Source: Owenia fusiformis (taxonomy: Eukaryota > Annelida > Polychaeta > Sabellida > Oweniidae). From it: a stretch of 64,000 bases of DNA. The notes under the pieces are model-generated. The model was given only the letters and a program-made list of their open reading frames with translations. It did not search any database and had not been told where the DNA came from. The DNA is taken from contig CAIIXF020000001.1 of NCBI GenBank assembly GCA_903813345.2, positions 37,725,366 through 37,789,365 of the forward strand. Direction: 5' to 3'. The translations under genes and the position numbers were made by a program. Position 1 is the stretch's first letter, and every line of letters starts with the position of its first letter. Of the stretch, positions 21,230 through 34,074 are shown piece after piece.

Positions 21230-24200
21230 ATGGATTCCAAACACAAAAAAGTTCTGAACAAGTACAGAGTGAGGTTGCTACAACATCTAAAAATCAGTTC
21301 TTCGTTTATCAGTTACCTTCAAGCAGTGGAGATTATGTCAAGGGCCATGAAAGAGGATATCGAGGTATGTTAAGTCTTACAACAGCAAATAAGGCATAAA
21401 CATACAATATGTCACCGCCTGTCATTTGTTACAGACGCCGAACGCAGAACACAAACCACCAAACGCCGAACACCGTCCACAAAAATGTTAGAGACTTGAA
21501 CAATATGTCACCACTTTTGGTGATTACATAAAAACGAGTACCTGGCAACGATGTGTTCGGGACAGTACTCTGCAAGTTTCGCTTCAGTGTTATTCATATC
21601 CCCACTTACACCAGTCAAATAAAAGAATGAATATGTCTTCCATAAAATAAAGCATTACATCGACCAACCGAAAATGATAGAACTACTTTTCCCAAAACTC
21701 TATCTTATATTTAGATTGAACAGAAACGTTCCAAGAAAGCAGCACTGTTTCTTGATTTGTTGGAAAGGAGAGGGGAACGTGCTTTTGATGAATTCTATAA
21801 TGCGCTCATTCACACTGACCAAGCTGAACTTGCAGATCTCCTGAAGCCAGGCGTAGCAATAGAACGCAGAGCTATACAACAGCAACGTGTTGAAGAGAAG
21901 AGTGCTCAATTGGCTGCGATGAGTTATCAGTTGCAACTGAATCCTGCCGTTGTGGATCAATACCAATCAAGCCAATCAAGCCAATATCAATCAAGCCAAA
22001 ATCCAAAGGGCCAATCTCAGCCAAACGACATAGTTGTTATTTCTAATATGAACTCGATGCGTGGGCAACCGTTGGGCACATCTTCAGATGACGGAAATTG
22101 CATAAGTATAACCTCTTTGGTTGAATCAAATCAGTCCTCCTGTCCAATAGAAAATGATGAGAGACCTTTGGACGGTAAGACTACTCATATATTTTAAACA
22201 TTGACAAAACCGATCTTGTCTTTATATACGTCCGACCTTTAGAAAGAAAATAGTCACTAATGTTAGCAGGATACCTAAACCTTTAAATCATACATCATTC
22301 ATCCCCTTTATAGAATGGCCAGCCGACGATTGGGCTCCAGTTACAGAAATAGATAAAATGAGGACAAGTCCAGATGATTGGAAAACTCGAATTTCAGGCG
22401 GAAATAAGGTTAGTACTTAAATATTTGGGTATAACTTTATTTTATTTATTACAATTCTTGATCTCCCACATATGATAATCTTTTCAGTATTACACAATGA
22501 TGAAAAGAGGAAGGGCTATTATCATAAACAATGCCAAGTTCAATGGGAAGATGGGTAACAGACCAGACTCCAAAGAGGATGTAAAAAACCTTACCCATCT
22601 ATTTAGTCATCTTGGATACACCGTTTCACCAACGAAAAAGTGGCAGAATTTAACTGCAGAGGTTTGTCTTTTACATTTACATTTTGTGTACATTAGTAGA
22701 AAAGAACATCCTGATTAAGATTTCAGACAAGTTGTATTAGCATTGTTTGATTGCACAAGATATTGTTGAAAAGGCAAGCCTATGTAATTTTAGAACATGC
22801 GTTCACAATTGCGTAAAGAGAGCAGACATAACGATCACCAGGATGTTAGTTCATTTGTTTGCGTCATCTTGAGTCATGGGAACAATGGATTGATATACGA
22901 TGTGGACGGTGCTATTATAACAATTGAAGAAATAAAGACAATGTTCAACAGTAAAAATAGTCCACATCTGGCTGGTAAACCAAAGATCTTCATCATTCAA
23001 ACCTGCAAGCTCAGTAAGTTCATCACTAAATCTTGCATAAGCCATTAACCATTTTTGTACTGCGTACATACATAGCATGCATTGTAGCTTTTTCACCGAT
23101 ATAAAATAATTGATTATAAACGTTGAACATTCAAAAGTTCTATATAAAGGGGGGGGGGGCAAAAAACAATACCCAAGTTTAAGGATGAATATCATATGAT
23201 ACATATCATATGTGCTATTCACTGCTGATTTCCAAATTGTGGAAAATTGACTCGGTAAAACGTGAACTTTGGCATCTTCAAAAAAGGTACATTTATACAA
23301 GTTTAGTGCAAACTTCAATAACAATACTAATATCTTTTAAATTAATTATAAATTGTGTAATACTCTCAAATAAATTTATGATGATTCAGTCAAGCATATT
23401 GAGTGCATCTGTACTGCACTATGGAGGGAATTTGGGAATTTTCATTTTTTTTTAAATTTTGGGCGCTCATGGCACCCATGGTGTCATGCCTCCACAATAA
23501 AACAAAGATTTTTCAATCGGAAAGTGTCATATTGTTAGGAAATGACTTATCTTTAAAAGGATATATAATACATAAAATGGTTTAGCATATATCATATGAA
23601 TCATTCATGTTTAAACTTGGGTAATGTTTTTATGGCCCATCCTGTACAATTCTTGATTTTGTTATATGCTTATGTTGGCTTTCCAGCTGCCAATGGTATG
23701 GACAATGAGTCTAGCATAGAGTCGAACTTGAGCAGCATGCCAAGCATGTCATTTGACATAAATGATGGTGATCGTAAAGGACTCCAAGGTCCAAACGATG
23801 TTAAAGAAGAGTGTGACAGTGTACAAGTCCCCGATGATTCAGATATGATAGTCGTTTCTTCAACGACAGAAGGTATTTTTGTGAATACCATACCACCTTT
23901 ATTCTAACAGTATGTCAGTAACTGACATTAATCACAAGGAAATACATTAATGCTTATTCAAGAACATCTGTTCTATTTGCATTCAACGAAGTTAACGTTG
24001 ACACAGAGGACATGATAGAGATATCTAAAATCATCTTAAGTATGACAAACAAAAGGTCACGCATGATGAGAGCCTATGTAGGTAACACAGGTTGCTCTTA
24101 GTTATTGACAGTATTTAAACAATCGGGTAATACTGCAAGTTTGTGTTTCAAACAAAATAACAAAGACATGTACATAATATAGATTGGTTTATTTTTATGT

Positions 24201-25225
24201 TCGATTTCACAATACATAGATTGTAATTTATAATGTGTTAAACTACTCTGTTTAAATACAGGCAAATAAATGATAATAATTATAATAATAATAATAATAA
24301 TAATAATAATGTCGCTGCTAAAATCTCCACCAAAAAATACAATTTTTCAGACATCGCACAGGCCATCATATGTGAGAAATTCTGCATTTACTTTAATTGA
24401 CATTTTCAAGTGATATGTTAACCGCAGTACATCTTTCATACAGGTACAGATTCATTTTCTTCTGGCCGCAAAGGCAGTTGGTTCATACAGGCTGTGGTTT
24501 ATGTGTTCGTGAAGCATGCACACAACACAGAAATAAGAGAGCTCTTCACCAAGGTAACAAAAACTGGTTGAATAAATACTTAAATAATTTTAGTATTTTA
24601 ATGTACTATTGTAGTAAATCTTCTTATCACATATATTTTGGAGTTACTGTGTCCCATCATCAGCAATAGAGCTTGTCTGGTTCGATCCTTGTTTAGAGTC
24701 CTCCAGCATTCTATAACAACCAGAATATACCAAAAACGTGGTGTGGGAAAGTGTCTGCCTCAGCTAAATACATTATTATCGCACTTTCAAAGTGCTATAC
24801 TGTCGCCGTCCTATGTTCGTTGGCTTGCTTGCGTCGGTGTAGTCTTGTTTTCCACTTTGGCTTAATGCATGTTGTCCTCCTAAGGTACTGCCAGTTACAA
24901 TTCAATTTTATGGTCGGTGTTCGGCGTTAGGCGGTAGGTGTTCCGCGTCTGTAACAATTGTCAAAAGTGGTGACATTTGCCTGTTAATGCCTTGCATCTT
25001 GCAGGAACTTGTCATTGTACATTGCCGCAATCTCATAATAAGTATAACCAATTGATGATTTCATATCAGTTCCATTATGTATTGTAGGTCAACCAACTTA
25101 TGTTAAAAGAGGGTACAAAGCAAGCCAGGAAACAGCACGCCAGCGATACACCCAAATTGACTTCGCAGATTGATCACACTTTACAGAAGGACCTCTATCT
25201 TTATCCTGGATTGAACTCCGATTGA
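21230..25225 (+). CDS. CARD-caspase-like protein (caspase 2 of the pair) with degenerate active site, 8 exons, 505 aa
   Basis: Tandem paralogue of the gene at 110-17306. Exons: 21230-21364, 21715-22174, 22314-22408, 22488-22661, 22794-23013, 23687-23872, 24444-24553, 25088-25225. Intron phases are identical to those of the first gene, and exons 4 and 7 have identical lengths (174 and 110 nt). The CARD is at about residues 1-90. The CARD-p20 linker is long and Gln/Ser-rich, with a YQSSQ-type repeat at about 128-140. The p20 His316 in ILSHG and Cys359 are present, but the pentapeptide is QTCKL instead of QACxG. The pocket motif RxG is RPD, and the p10 SWR is SFS (427-429), so the Arg that binds the P1 aspartate is missing. 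GSWFIQ and LYLYPG are kept. The reading frame is fully open, which argues against a pseudogene. It may be a regulatory pseudo-caspase or an enzyme of changed specificity. A start at 21182 is also open, but 21230 aligns with the paralogue. Confidence 0.88.
21413..21525 (+). repeat. ACAGACGCCGA repeat with internal short tandem units
   Basis: TTTGTTACAGACGCCGAA is followed by irregular 7-8 bp units of the type CCGAACAC or ACCACCAAA and then AATATGTCACCACTTTTGGTG. It lies in intron 1 of caspase 2. Confidence 0.6.
23145..23650. mobile_element. MITE in caspase 2 intron 5
   Basis: AATACCCAAGTTTAAGGATG near 23170 and its inverse near 23610-23630 form terminal repeats of about 45 bp that begin GGGC next to a poly-G run and end GCCCATCCTGTA, a mariner-like end. 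No transposase was seen. It makes up most of the intron directly after the active-site exon. Confidence 0.55.
24271..24311. repeat. (TAA)n microsatellite
   Basis: Uninterrupted AATAATAATAAT run of about twelve units in intron 6 of caspase 2. Confidence 0.9.
24903..24978 (-). repeat. ACAGACGCCGA repeat, inverse copy
   Basis: The reverse complement reads GTCACCACTTTTGAC, TTGTTACAGACGC and a GGTGTTCGGCG-type unit row. It lies in intron 7 of caspase 2. Confidence 0.55.
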
Positions 25226-25549
25226 TCTGAAACTTTAAAAAAACAATTCCTTCGGGGGACTCATATTCCCACATGCACCATACGCCAAAATTGTGTTATA
25301 ACTTTATGGTATATATAACGTGACTGAAATCATTGCTAAAACCATTATTTCTCTAAAGTCATCATGTATCCTCCATTGATCCCATATGCGTACACTTCGT
25401 CTTCACTGCTTCTAACTTGATCAAGGTGAATATGAAGATGTGTATCTATGAGTTTTCGACACATTTCAATCGCGACACATGACACGATCCATTTTTAGAT
25501 AAATTCAATTATTTTTGTTCAACATCACCACAGAAAACATATGACTCCT

Positions 25550-26605
25550 GCTTCAAAAGCTTGCCTACTTTAAAAAAGCTGCCATTTTTGTCTCGCAAAA
25601 TTTACTTTTAGACCATGTACTAGTTAGCTTACCTCCAGCGATGGGATTTCCCTTTTAAATTGTTTTGGAGCAAAAATGTTTCAATCATGTGTCTTATCTG
25701 CAATTAAACACATGAACTTATTGAACGACCTGGTATGTTATATGAATGAAAAAAAGTAAAACATATATGGCAAGAAAAAAGAATACAATTAAAATGTGAA
25801 ATTATGTATCAACATATTGTTTTAGGATTTTTATCTGGAAATAACATCACCAACTAGAAATGTCATAAAAACAATTTTAGGTATCACAATGCATAACAAC
25901 TGGTGTAAATTTTCAGAAGACAATAACAGTCGGAGACTATTTGAGATTCGAACAACTTTTATGAGAAATTCAAAATATAATTCATGCTTATTTAAACTCT
26001 AAAAATGAATATATATTTTGTCTGTATGGATTGAAACCATCATCAAGAACTTTTGAAAAAAAAACATTTATTTTTATCAATATTTTTGTAAATCCTGCTT
26101 ACACTCAATTTATTGTATTGTTATTTTACATGTTTTATATTTGTGAATAAAAAAAATAAAAAAATAAATACAGAAAACCCCTCTATGACTGATTTAAAAG
26201 CGCCTACTTTCAAAATGGTCGGCACTTTTGTCTCACAAAATTCACTTTCGACCATTTACTAGCTAACATAATATTATATGTTGATAGGATTCCCATTTTA
26301 AATTATTTTTGTTCATTTTTACTAACTTTATAAATTGTTGAACATCAATACAAAAATCCTCCCACCCCCAATGATTCCTGATTCAAAAGCTTTATTTTCA
26401 AAATGGTCGCCATTTTTGTCTCGCAATATTTACTATCACACCTTTCACTAGCTATTTTTTTTATCTGTCGAAAGGATTCCCTTATGTTATTTTTGTTTAA
26501 CATCAAAACTGCAGGAACTTCTGCTTCAAAAGCTTGCATATTTTCAAAAGAGCCACCACTTTTGTCGCAAATATTTCACTTTTTGCCCTGTACCATGTGA
26601 GCCCA
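25550..26605 (+). repeat. Diverged tandem repeat, about four units
   Basis: Units start near 25553, 26190, 26375 and 26520. Each holds a CAAAAGC or AAAAGCGC motif, a GCCATTTTTGTCTCGCAAAA-like core and an ACTAGCTA stretch followed by GGATTCCC. The last three are spaced about 150-185 bp apart. An insertion separates the first from the second. It lies downstream of caspase 2 with no coding function seen. Confidence 0.6.
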
Positions 26606-28119
26606 GTGCCCACGTAATATTTTTTTAACAGTAGCAGTTGAACAGTAATAATCTGAAATGCAAAGGTGATGCGAACTTTGATAAATAAGAACACCTTAAA
26701 ATACTTAATCTTTTTGGCGATCCAATGAAATTGAGAATGTTCCACAAACTAGGACCTCTTGTACCATTCTTAATTTTATCTCAACACACATATTTAGCAT
26801 TGTACTTTCGCTCTTTACGCATATACACACCTTACATCGGCAAAAGGGGAAAGCTTTTGAAGATCGAAAAGCAAAACTGATTAGGAGAGGACATTTAGCT
26901 CGAATTAGACAAGTGTGCGCTGCTCAAACTAAAAATCCCAACAAATAATAAACACAAAAGAGCTCTATAGTTTCGAATGAGAACATAGTAAACCTTGACA
27001 AAAAAGGTGGAACAAGTTTCTATTGATCAATCTTGGATCTTAATAATGTTGATGGCCGAAATAAAAATGGAAATCTTAATGAATATCTAAGCACGAGTGC
27101 CAAAGGAAATGACCGAAAGTTGTAATGGAACCTAGCGAGAAAAAGCAAACTCTAAGTGCATACCAGTCAAGAAAAACAAACCCTTTATATCCCAAAACCA
27201 TGATCTAACGTGAAAAGAAACAATGTCTATAATACCCCCTTGCCCCCCACCATTCAAGAACCGATATCACAATCGAAGACCAGAACACCAAGGGACATTT
27301 CATTCATACTGAAGTCATTACAATACATGTTGAAGAAATTGATAGCCAATACTCAAAACACCAAAAATAGTTTTAGATACAAGTACTCATACAAGATAGA
27401 GCATTCAGTCTCAAATGATGTGGGATAGATAAAACCCAGTCTCCAAGTCCATAGGTCGTCGCCATAATCCATAAAACATGATATAGACATACCCTTGGAA
27501 CAACCTGTATGCCACTGTATGATATAATAGGCTTAATGCCAGGGACATACGCCCAGGACACCCTGTACCACCACTCTATATATAATCTAATTTACAATTA
27601 TATAAAGCTTAAGATCCTATTACCGATCAAAAGTAAATCCAAGAAGTATGTTAACAGGTACGTTGCAATGGTAATCCTATACCAGTAACTGTAATATTTT
27701 TATTTCGGTTTTACACCATTAATGTTATAATGTGCAATGCGTAATAATTTGTCGGTCAAAAGAATTCTCGAGTTGTTGCTTTTTGTTTGAATAAAGACTT
27801 GGAGGAACTGTAACATAAAATGTTAAAAGACAAAGATGTATTGGCATCAGTTGTAAGTTTGTTTGTTTTTATGTTAAATATCTTATTTTTATCTCTAAAT
27901 AAAAAGTGAAATATATTGCTTTAAATAAAGCCGTGTTGGTTTATTTAAACTTGATTACAATAATTCGATGTTTTTATGCAGCATTTTGAATTTGTTTGTT
28001 ACCTTAAGCAGTTTGGAATATTTTGTACGGAGTGGATTAAAAAAAATCTTAATGGATGGATCGTTTCAGATTTGTTAACTAAAATGCTGTAAAAGGTGTG
28101 CTTGTGTATGAAGTCCATA
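26606..28119. other. Intergenic region before the first Ly6 gene, nothing recognised
   Basis: AT-rich, with short open frames that have no recognisable domain. The promoter of the downstream Ly6 gene should lie in its 3' part, but no core promoter motif stands out clearly. Confidence 0.4.
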
Positions 28120-30993
28120 ATGATGTACAACAAACTAAGAAACAATGGTATGTAGCAGCAATGCGTATAATATTCAGGAAAAAGAATCTAGTAAATAAAA
28201 GTTATTAGAATATGGCCAAGTTTCGATTGAAGTAACTGTCTAACTTGTTTTTTACTTGCTTGTGCGTATTGATCACTACTGTAATGAGTGTTTTATATCA
28301 TTGTAGTATGTGTGCTGATTATTGAAGTGCTTGTGTGCCTAGCTACACTGTCAGATTGCTGTTTTTCTTCATTGGCCTCGCAAGAAGAAACACTGGGACA
28401 CGGTAGGTTAAAATATCAGGTTTGCTTTTGATTAAAGCAAATAGATTGTGCATGGATTAGGTATGTACTTTATTTCATGAAACTTGCTAAATCTTAAATG
28501 TGTTCAAATACTACAAAAGATGTCTCCATAATACTTCGAAAATCACCACATTGTTTCTAATGACAAATCATCTCGAACCAAAGAATTGTTAGTTAATCAT
28601 TCTTCGAAATCATATTTTTAAATGATTTTAATCTAGATGATGATTTGGATTGTTGATGTTACATTTTCCAATACTTTCATTTCATGCTTATTGATATAAT
28701 CGACTCAAATTGTGTATGATTTACTCCCGGGGCTTTACTATATCATTACTATATGAGCCTGTACATAAACCCAATCTGGGTATTCTATTCCATAATTCTT
28801 TTCGTGCATTGCACAATGAGATAATATACGATTCTTTAACACACCTGTTTTTAAATAGCAACACATTTATGACGCTGCGTTCTAGGCTTTTCTGAGATAG
28901 TTAAGTGATAGAAAGAAAAGTCCTCTTACATGAGCTACACTACTACCATCTTTATATTGGCATAAAAGCATAACACCGTTTGATGTTAATACAATAGATA
29001 CAATATAAATTATAATGGACATGTTTGATGAACTCAAATAACCATCTACCTGTTCTATCAGCAAACTACTATGCAGCTGTTGATGTATATGACTCTTTGC
29101 AGTTCCTATAACATGCTACAAATGCAAAGGCAATGCCAATGACAGCTCGTGTGCTGACCCAATAATGGAAAGAAAGAATGGGTTACAAATGGATAAGGTT
29201 CTGTGTGATTATGGTATGTGTCTCAAATGGACATACATGTCGAAAGGTAAGTAATTGTGAACACTGAAACCTCATTTTGAAAATTAGACATCAGTGTCAG
29301 CAGATGGCGTTTAAACTAATTCAACACTTCAAATGTGTTTCATCCAGGCAATATATTTAACAATTATACGGGCAATATACAAGCTATACGTATATCGCAT
29401 TACAGGGTGACGCCAAAAAACAGAACCCTCCACAAATAAAATAAGTTATATTAATACAATCAGCTTCATTTTTCATGTACAGAAACTACAGTCTATGGAT
29501 GACAATGTGGCACTAACTTTTTTACATATGATTCAATATTCTTGCTAATTTGCTCACTTTTGACAGAAAAGAAAATGTAAGATTTTCGTCTCAACCAAAG
29601 GGTTACACATCGTTTGTTTTAACCAATCACATTATTTTAGTTTTAAGGCACTTTGTTAGTATAGAGGTTGAGATCATTAATGGGGAAGTATCCCAGCAAC
29701 CTTTAAGCCACCTTTAGGTATGGCTGTACCTTCTGAGTGATGTTTTGAAACTGCGTTCAATGCAATCACATTGCTTTCAGGCACTTTCATTGCTTTCAGG
29801 CTTTCAGGATTTCAGATAGGAAAGCCGATCATTTTTTCCATCCAGGTATTTATAAGTTCTCCTTTCTCTCTCTCTTCTCTCTTCCAATTCATTTTCAAAC
29901 ATTTGAATTGTAATACCACATGTTGTACAATGCTCTTGATCAGAATATTGTACAGCGTTTGAGGTGTTCATGCCCAGTGGCCAGAAATTTCTGTCAACCT
30001 GATTTTTTCTATAGGTGTTTTACCATTGTTTATTCTTCATTTTTTCAATTAAAATATTAAATGGGACTTTGATTTTACGTCTTGTTTGGAATTTCTTTCT
30101 GAATTTCTCATAAAATCTTTGCCAAAATGTTGATTTTTTGAAAATTGAACACATTCTAAGATCATCCATATATCACAAATAATCAATTTACTGAAACAAC
30201 CTTAATATCATATTATCATCCACAGATTATTATTCATGCACAGAAAAAACTGGGTATATAGGTATTTAAGAAATTATTACACGTTCAGAGGGTTCTGTTT
30301 TTTGTGTCACCCTGTATTCCAGATATCTAACTAACTGAGTTTCTGGTATATTGGAATTTTAAACCCATTCCCGATAACAAATATCAATGAATATAAATAA
30401 CTTCTACACTACTTTTTTATTTTACATATTTATTTTCCACAATTAACAAGTTCAAATCTCCCAGGTTATTATCAAAATTTGCAAAGTCGAAAGACAAGGA
30501 GTAATCTGGTCGATTCATTTAAAATATGTGCGCATACATGTACGATTCGAATTCGTCAACAACAAGACTTATTTTAATCAATCAGAGTTCTTTAGATTTT
30601 GCCTACCAATACTAATAAGGAGATATGATTTAGCAATCTAAAACCATGAAGCCATTTAATGACATTCCCCACAAAAATTGTAATCGGTAAATCTTATCAT
30701 AATATGTTTAACTATGCTACCAGATGCTACTAAATCATCGATTCCATTAATCAACTGACCTCATTCCAGGTGAACTGATCATGGAGAGAACCTGTTCATC
30801 GAGTGATAATATAGAATTTAGATTAAACTTTTACGAAGTTTGCATTTCTGAGAAGTCTCCAGCTGTTGGAAATTTGTGTATGTGTGGAACTAATTTGTGC
30901 AACGGAGGACGGACAATAAATCCCAGGACAATTGAACTATCTTTCCTGGTTATGGGACTTCTGTTTTATAACAGTGCATTAATTAGCCAGTGA
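28120..30993 (+). CDS. Ly6/uPAR (quiver-like) ten-cysteine protein, GPI-anchor candidate, 4 exons, 163 aa
   Basis: Small secreted or surface protein of the three-finger/Ly6 type. Exons: 28120-28147, 28307-28402, 29103-29246, 30770-30993, all joined in phase 1 at GT-AG sites. Exons 1 and 2 encode a signal peptide: a basic start MMYNKLRNN followed by a hydrophobic stretch to about residue 33. The mature part begins VPITCYKCKG and has ten cysteines: CYKC, SSC, LCDYGMC, RTC, VC, LCMC and the closing LCNGG. A hydrophobic tail ends at residue 163, as in a GPI-anchor signal. The tryptophan motif CLKW and the cysteine spacing resemble the quiver/sleepless family of insects. That is similarity by eye, not a search result. 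An AATAAA sits at 31138, 145 bp after the stop. Intron 3 carries an inverted-repeat element at 29403-30314. The first exon is the least certain part, because it rests on phase and signal-peptide logic only. Confidence 0.75.
29403..30314. mobile_element. Mariner-type TIR element in Ly6 intron 3, 912 bp
   Basis: The ends CAGGGTGACGCCAAAAAACA and the inverse with TGTTTTTTGTGTCACCCTG are flanked by TA (29401-29402 and 30315-30316). Inverted homology is about 30 bp. The interior has no transposase that I can recognise. Confidence 0.75.
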
Positions 30994-31137
30994 TTGATCA
31001 TTGCCATGAGAAACTATCCAAGGAGTATTACATTATCGCTTTTTGCGACCGTTTTATATCAAATCGTTTTTTATTGAAATTGATTTTTTGGTAAACCAAT
31101 TTATGTCCTCACGTCGTCCTATCTTGTAAAAAGCCAC

Positions 31138-31143
31138 AATAAA
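31138..31143 (+). promoter_or_regulatory. Candidate polyadenylation signal AATAAA
   Basis: First AATAAA after the Ly6 stop codon at 30993, a plausible 3' UTR distance. Confidence 0.5.
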
Positions 31144-31743
31144 AGCATCATACGATTTCAAACGACATTTTATGCAATTATATTATGGTTCGTCAATTTC
31201 ACGGATAGTCGATATTTTTGGAGAATAGTTAGTTTCGTTTCGCATCTGGATGGATGGAATTCAATTGTCTGTAGACTCTAATCGGATCACTATCAACCGA
31301 CAGAGCTCCAGAACAAAATTTATAAAACAGAGTTCATCAGTTGAAATATTGTCCATTTATCCCCCAAACCAGCTATAGCTAAGGTTACCATTCCCAAGGG
31401 AAATACTTCAATTGCAAAATACATGTATACCAATCCAGCTTGGTTTTCAAAGCTTTTAAGTCATCGAATCTCTTTGAATCCGTTTCATTGGTTTTGGGAG
31501 TTAATATTAGAATTGATTATCGCTCCCGGTGTAATTGCAGATGCTGGTAGCCTGGTATATCTGTTCGTAATGAAGACTGCATATATCTTAAATATATGGC
31601 ATATTTTAGCTGGGGATGGTCTCGGCAAATAATGCAATCAATTTTAGTCAGTCAATTTTTTATCGTTACAGTTATGGCAAATGTATTTATTTTGCCAGAA
31701 CGTCAATCACTTCTGTAAAGGAGACTGTACTGACTTCATGGCC

Positions 31744-32078
31744 CACTGGCGGATATGGGGGGGGGCCCAGGGGCCCGGGCCCCCCCCCCCTTGGGTGGGC
31801 CCAGAAAAAAAAAATTGTGCCCAAAAAAAATGTTTAGCCTAAAATGGCTTTAAGGCCCCAAAAAGTAGGCCATTTTGGTCATAAATTGGCCTTGTAAGGC
31901 CTTATTTGTTAATTTTAGGCCAAATTTTGAAGAAAACGGGCCTCAAAATTTCAAAATTTGGGCCCACTTTTGGGTTTATGGGGCCCAAAATTTTTTTCCG
32001 CGCAAGCGCGGACGTTTTTTTCTCAGACCACAAGTTTGTGCCCCCCCCCCCTTGTTGGTTCCCAGATCCGCCCCTGTG
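31744..32078. mobile_element. GC-rich MITE family, copy 1
   Basis: Starts CACTGGCGGAT with a poly-G/poly-C stretch and ends with a GATCCGCCCCTGTG-type complement. The interior has repeated GGGCCC, GGCCCCAAAA and the CCGCGCAAGCG motif, which recurs at 47555. Open frames here are low-complexity artefacts. It differs sharply in base composition from its surroundings. Confidence 0.7.
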
Positions 32079-33094
32079 GCCCGATCTTGGAGATAGGAAT
32101 TGTCGTGAATAATATTAAGTTGAAAGCAATGGGTCATCTCTACGGTAAAATAACGAACTTTGTTTTGGGAAAATGCTACTAACCATGAAAAACCATTAGT
32201 CTCTAATCCACCAAAATGTCTGAACGCATCATATCAAAAATGACCGGAACGCCACACCATCTTGATAGGGATTTTTCCGAGGCAATAAATAAAGAAACCA
32301 CAAAGGCATGAAGAAGATGTAAAATGATTGATAGAACCTAATTTAGTTTCTTGCTACTTTTACGGCTGATGAAGCAATGTTACAAAACCAGACACATTTA
32401 TTCAAAGCTATTTGCACATGTGTTTGTGTGATAGTTAGCATGATCGCATTTGACCGAAACGTCAACTTGATTGATTGGTGTTTCCTTTAAATTTATTCTA
32501 TTTTCTCCAGTTAAAATATACAATTTTTAATTAGAATCAACAGCGTGCTGTTGTATTGGTTCAGTATATTCAGTGATTGTCTATTATGCCACGGCCCGTG
32601 TTTGATAATCAGAATACCACTAACGTTTTTATATATGTGAAATATATAATGGCAATGTTACAAAAGGTATCTTATTCTCATTTGAATGAGAGACCTTAGT
32701 TTAGAATTTGTTTTTTCGCAAAAAATGTATTTTCTCCTCCAAATTGCTTGTTCAAAAGGAAGAATAGATAGTTATATGACTTCATGCCAAATATCACTTT
32801 GATTCCATACCAATAACAATGTCTAAACAAGATAAGCATTTAATCACTTAAAACAACGTTTTAAAGCGATGGCTCGAAATAAATGAATCTGATGTCGCAG
32901 TTCACACATTTTTATAAGTTATAAACATAAGGGATTAAATCATACGTGCTACATGCTATAAGTGCTAAATGCAATATATCTCTATTGGTTGTACACTGAT
33001 GTATACTGATGGGGCACTCATTGATTTCACAAAGATCAGAATATGAACCAACCTCTACCATTCATTACTCGATCATCTGTTGATTTGTATATTC
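32079..33094. other. Gene-free stretch
   Basis: AT-rich with scattered GAACGTCAA-like words that also appear in the arms of the neighbouring palindrome. No exon or transposon boundary was recognised. Confidence 0.4.
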
Positions 33095-33404
33095 ACCGTT
33101 CCACAACTAGTAACTTTGACGGAACGTCAATGTAACAAAATGGATGAACTTCCTGGTTACGAGTTTTTTTTGTTTTGTCGATTTAAACCTACTTGTAAGT
33201 CAAGTTGCAGATTATAATTTGGCACAAAGCTAGAAAATATAGTCTAGTTTTGATAAATTTCTTCGATTTGGAATTTGTTTTTTAAATGAAGTTGCAATTC
33301 TTATATTTAGCCCCTCGCTTGTGTTACATTGACGAAAATCCGTTATATTACCAATCTATGTTACTTCGACGACCATATGTATGTGCAAGATAACCCTCCA
33401 CTGA

Positions 33405-33540
33405 TCTCCATACACCCCCAATTTGAATCCACCTGATTTCTTTTTGTATGGCTATTTGAAAGACAATTGCATTCCAAAACAATCCTCAGACAATTGCTGA
33501 CCTTAAGGAGGCTATCACTGCTAAATGTAATGCTATAATA
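33405..33540 (+). pseudogene. Tc1/mariner-type transposase C-terminal fragment
   Basis: From about 33418 the plus strand reads PNLNPPDFFLYGYLKDN, the remains of the SPDLxPxDFFLWGYLK block around the third catalytic Asp. The frame then breaks. No other transposase part is present. Confidence 0.6.
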
Positions 33541-34074
33541 ATAGTCCGGATGTGAAGTGCCATATTTTACGTGAAGGTGGAAATGCTTATTATATGAACT
33601 TTTTTTGCATTTTCTGTTTAAACATGATATCCATATTCAGAAACTGTCGGATGCCCAACGGGCACCCTTGAGGAATTTTTTTGGCGGCCATTTTGAATTT
33701 TCACACGTTTCATGTATTTTAGCCAGCATATTAAAACAGAAAACTAGCATACACATACACAAATCTTGCTGTTTTTCTATAATAGAGTTTTAATATGATG
33801 TATACCAATATGTTAGGTTCCAGAAATGTTTCTTGACAAAAATAAAAAAAATTCAAGATGGCCGCCAACCTTACAATTTATGAAATGTCTCATTCTGTGA
33901 TAATATCAAATGGATATTAGTGTTTCCTACAAAATTATCAATAAATAATACTAAATACATCTGATTATGATCTCTTTGTCACATATAAAATATCTGAAAT
34001 GAGTAAAAAGTAACCTACATAATAATAATGATGTTCCACAAGGGTCATTTCTTGGTGCTATATCTATCTTGAAT

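Noticed and set aside
22851-23324. 157-codon minus-strand frame
   Set aside because: It overlaps caspase 2 exon 5 on the other strand and runs into a MITE, with no domain recognised.
31875-32182. Overlapping open frames in the GC-rich block
   Set aside because: They arise from GGGCCC and poly-C low complexity inside a MITE, and all three frames are open for the same reason.
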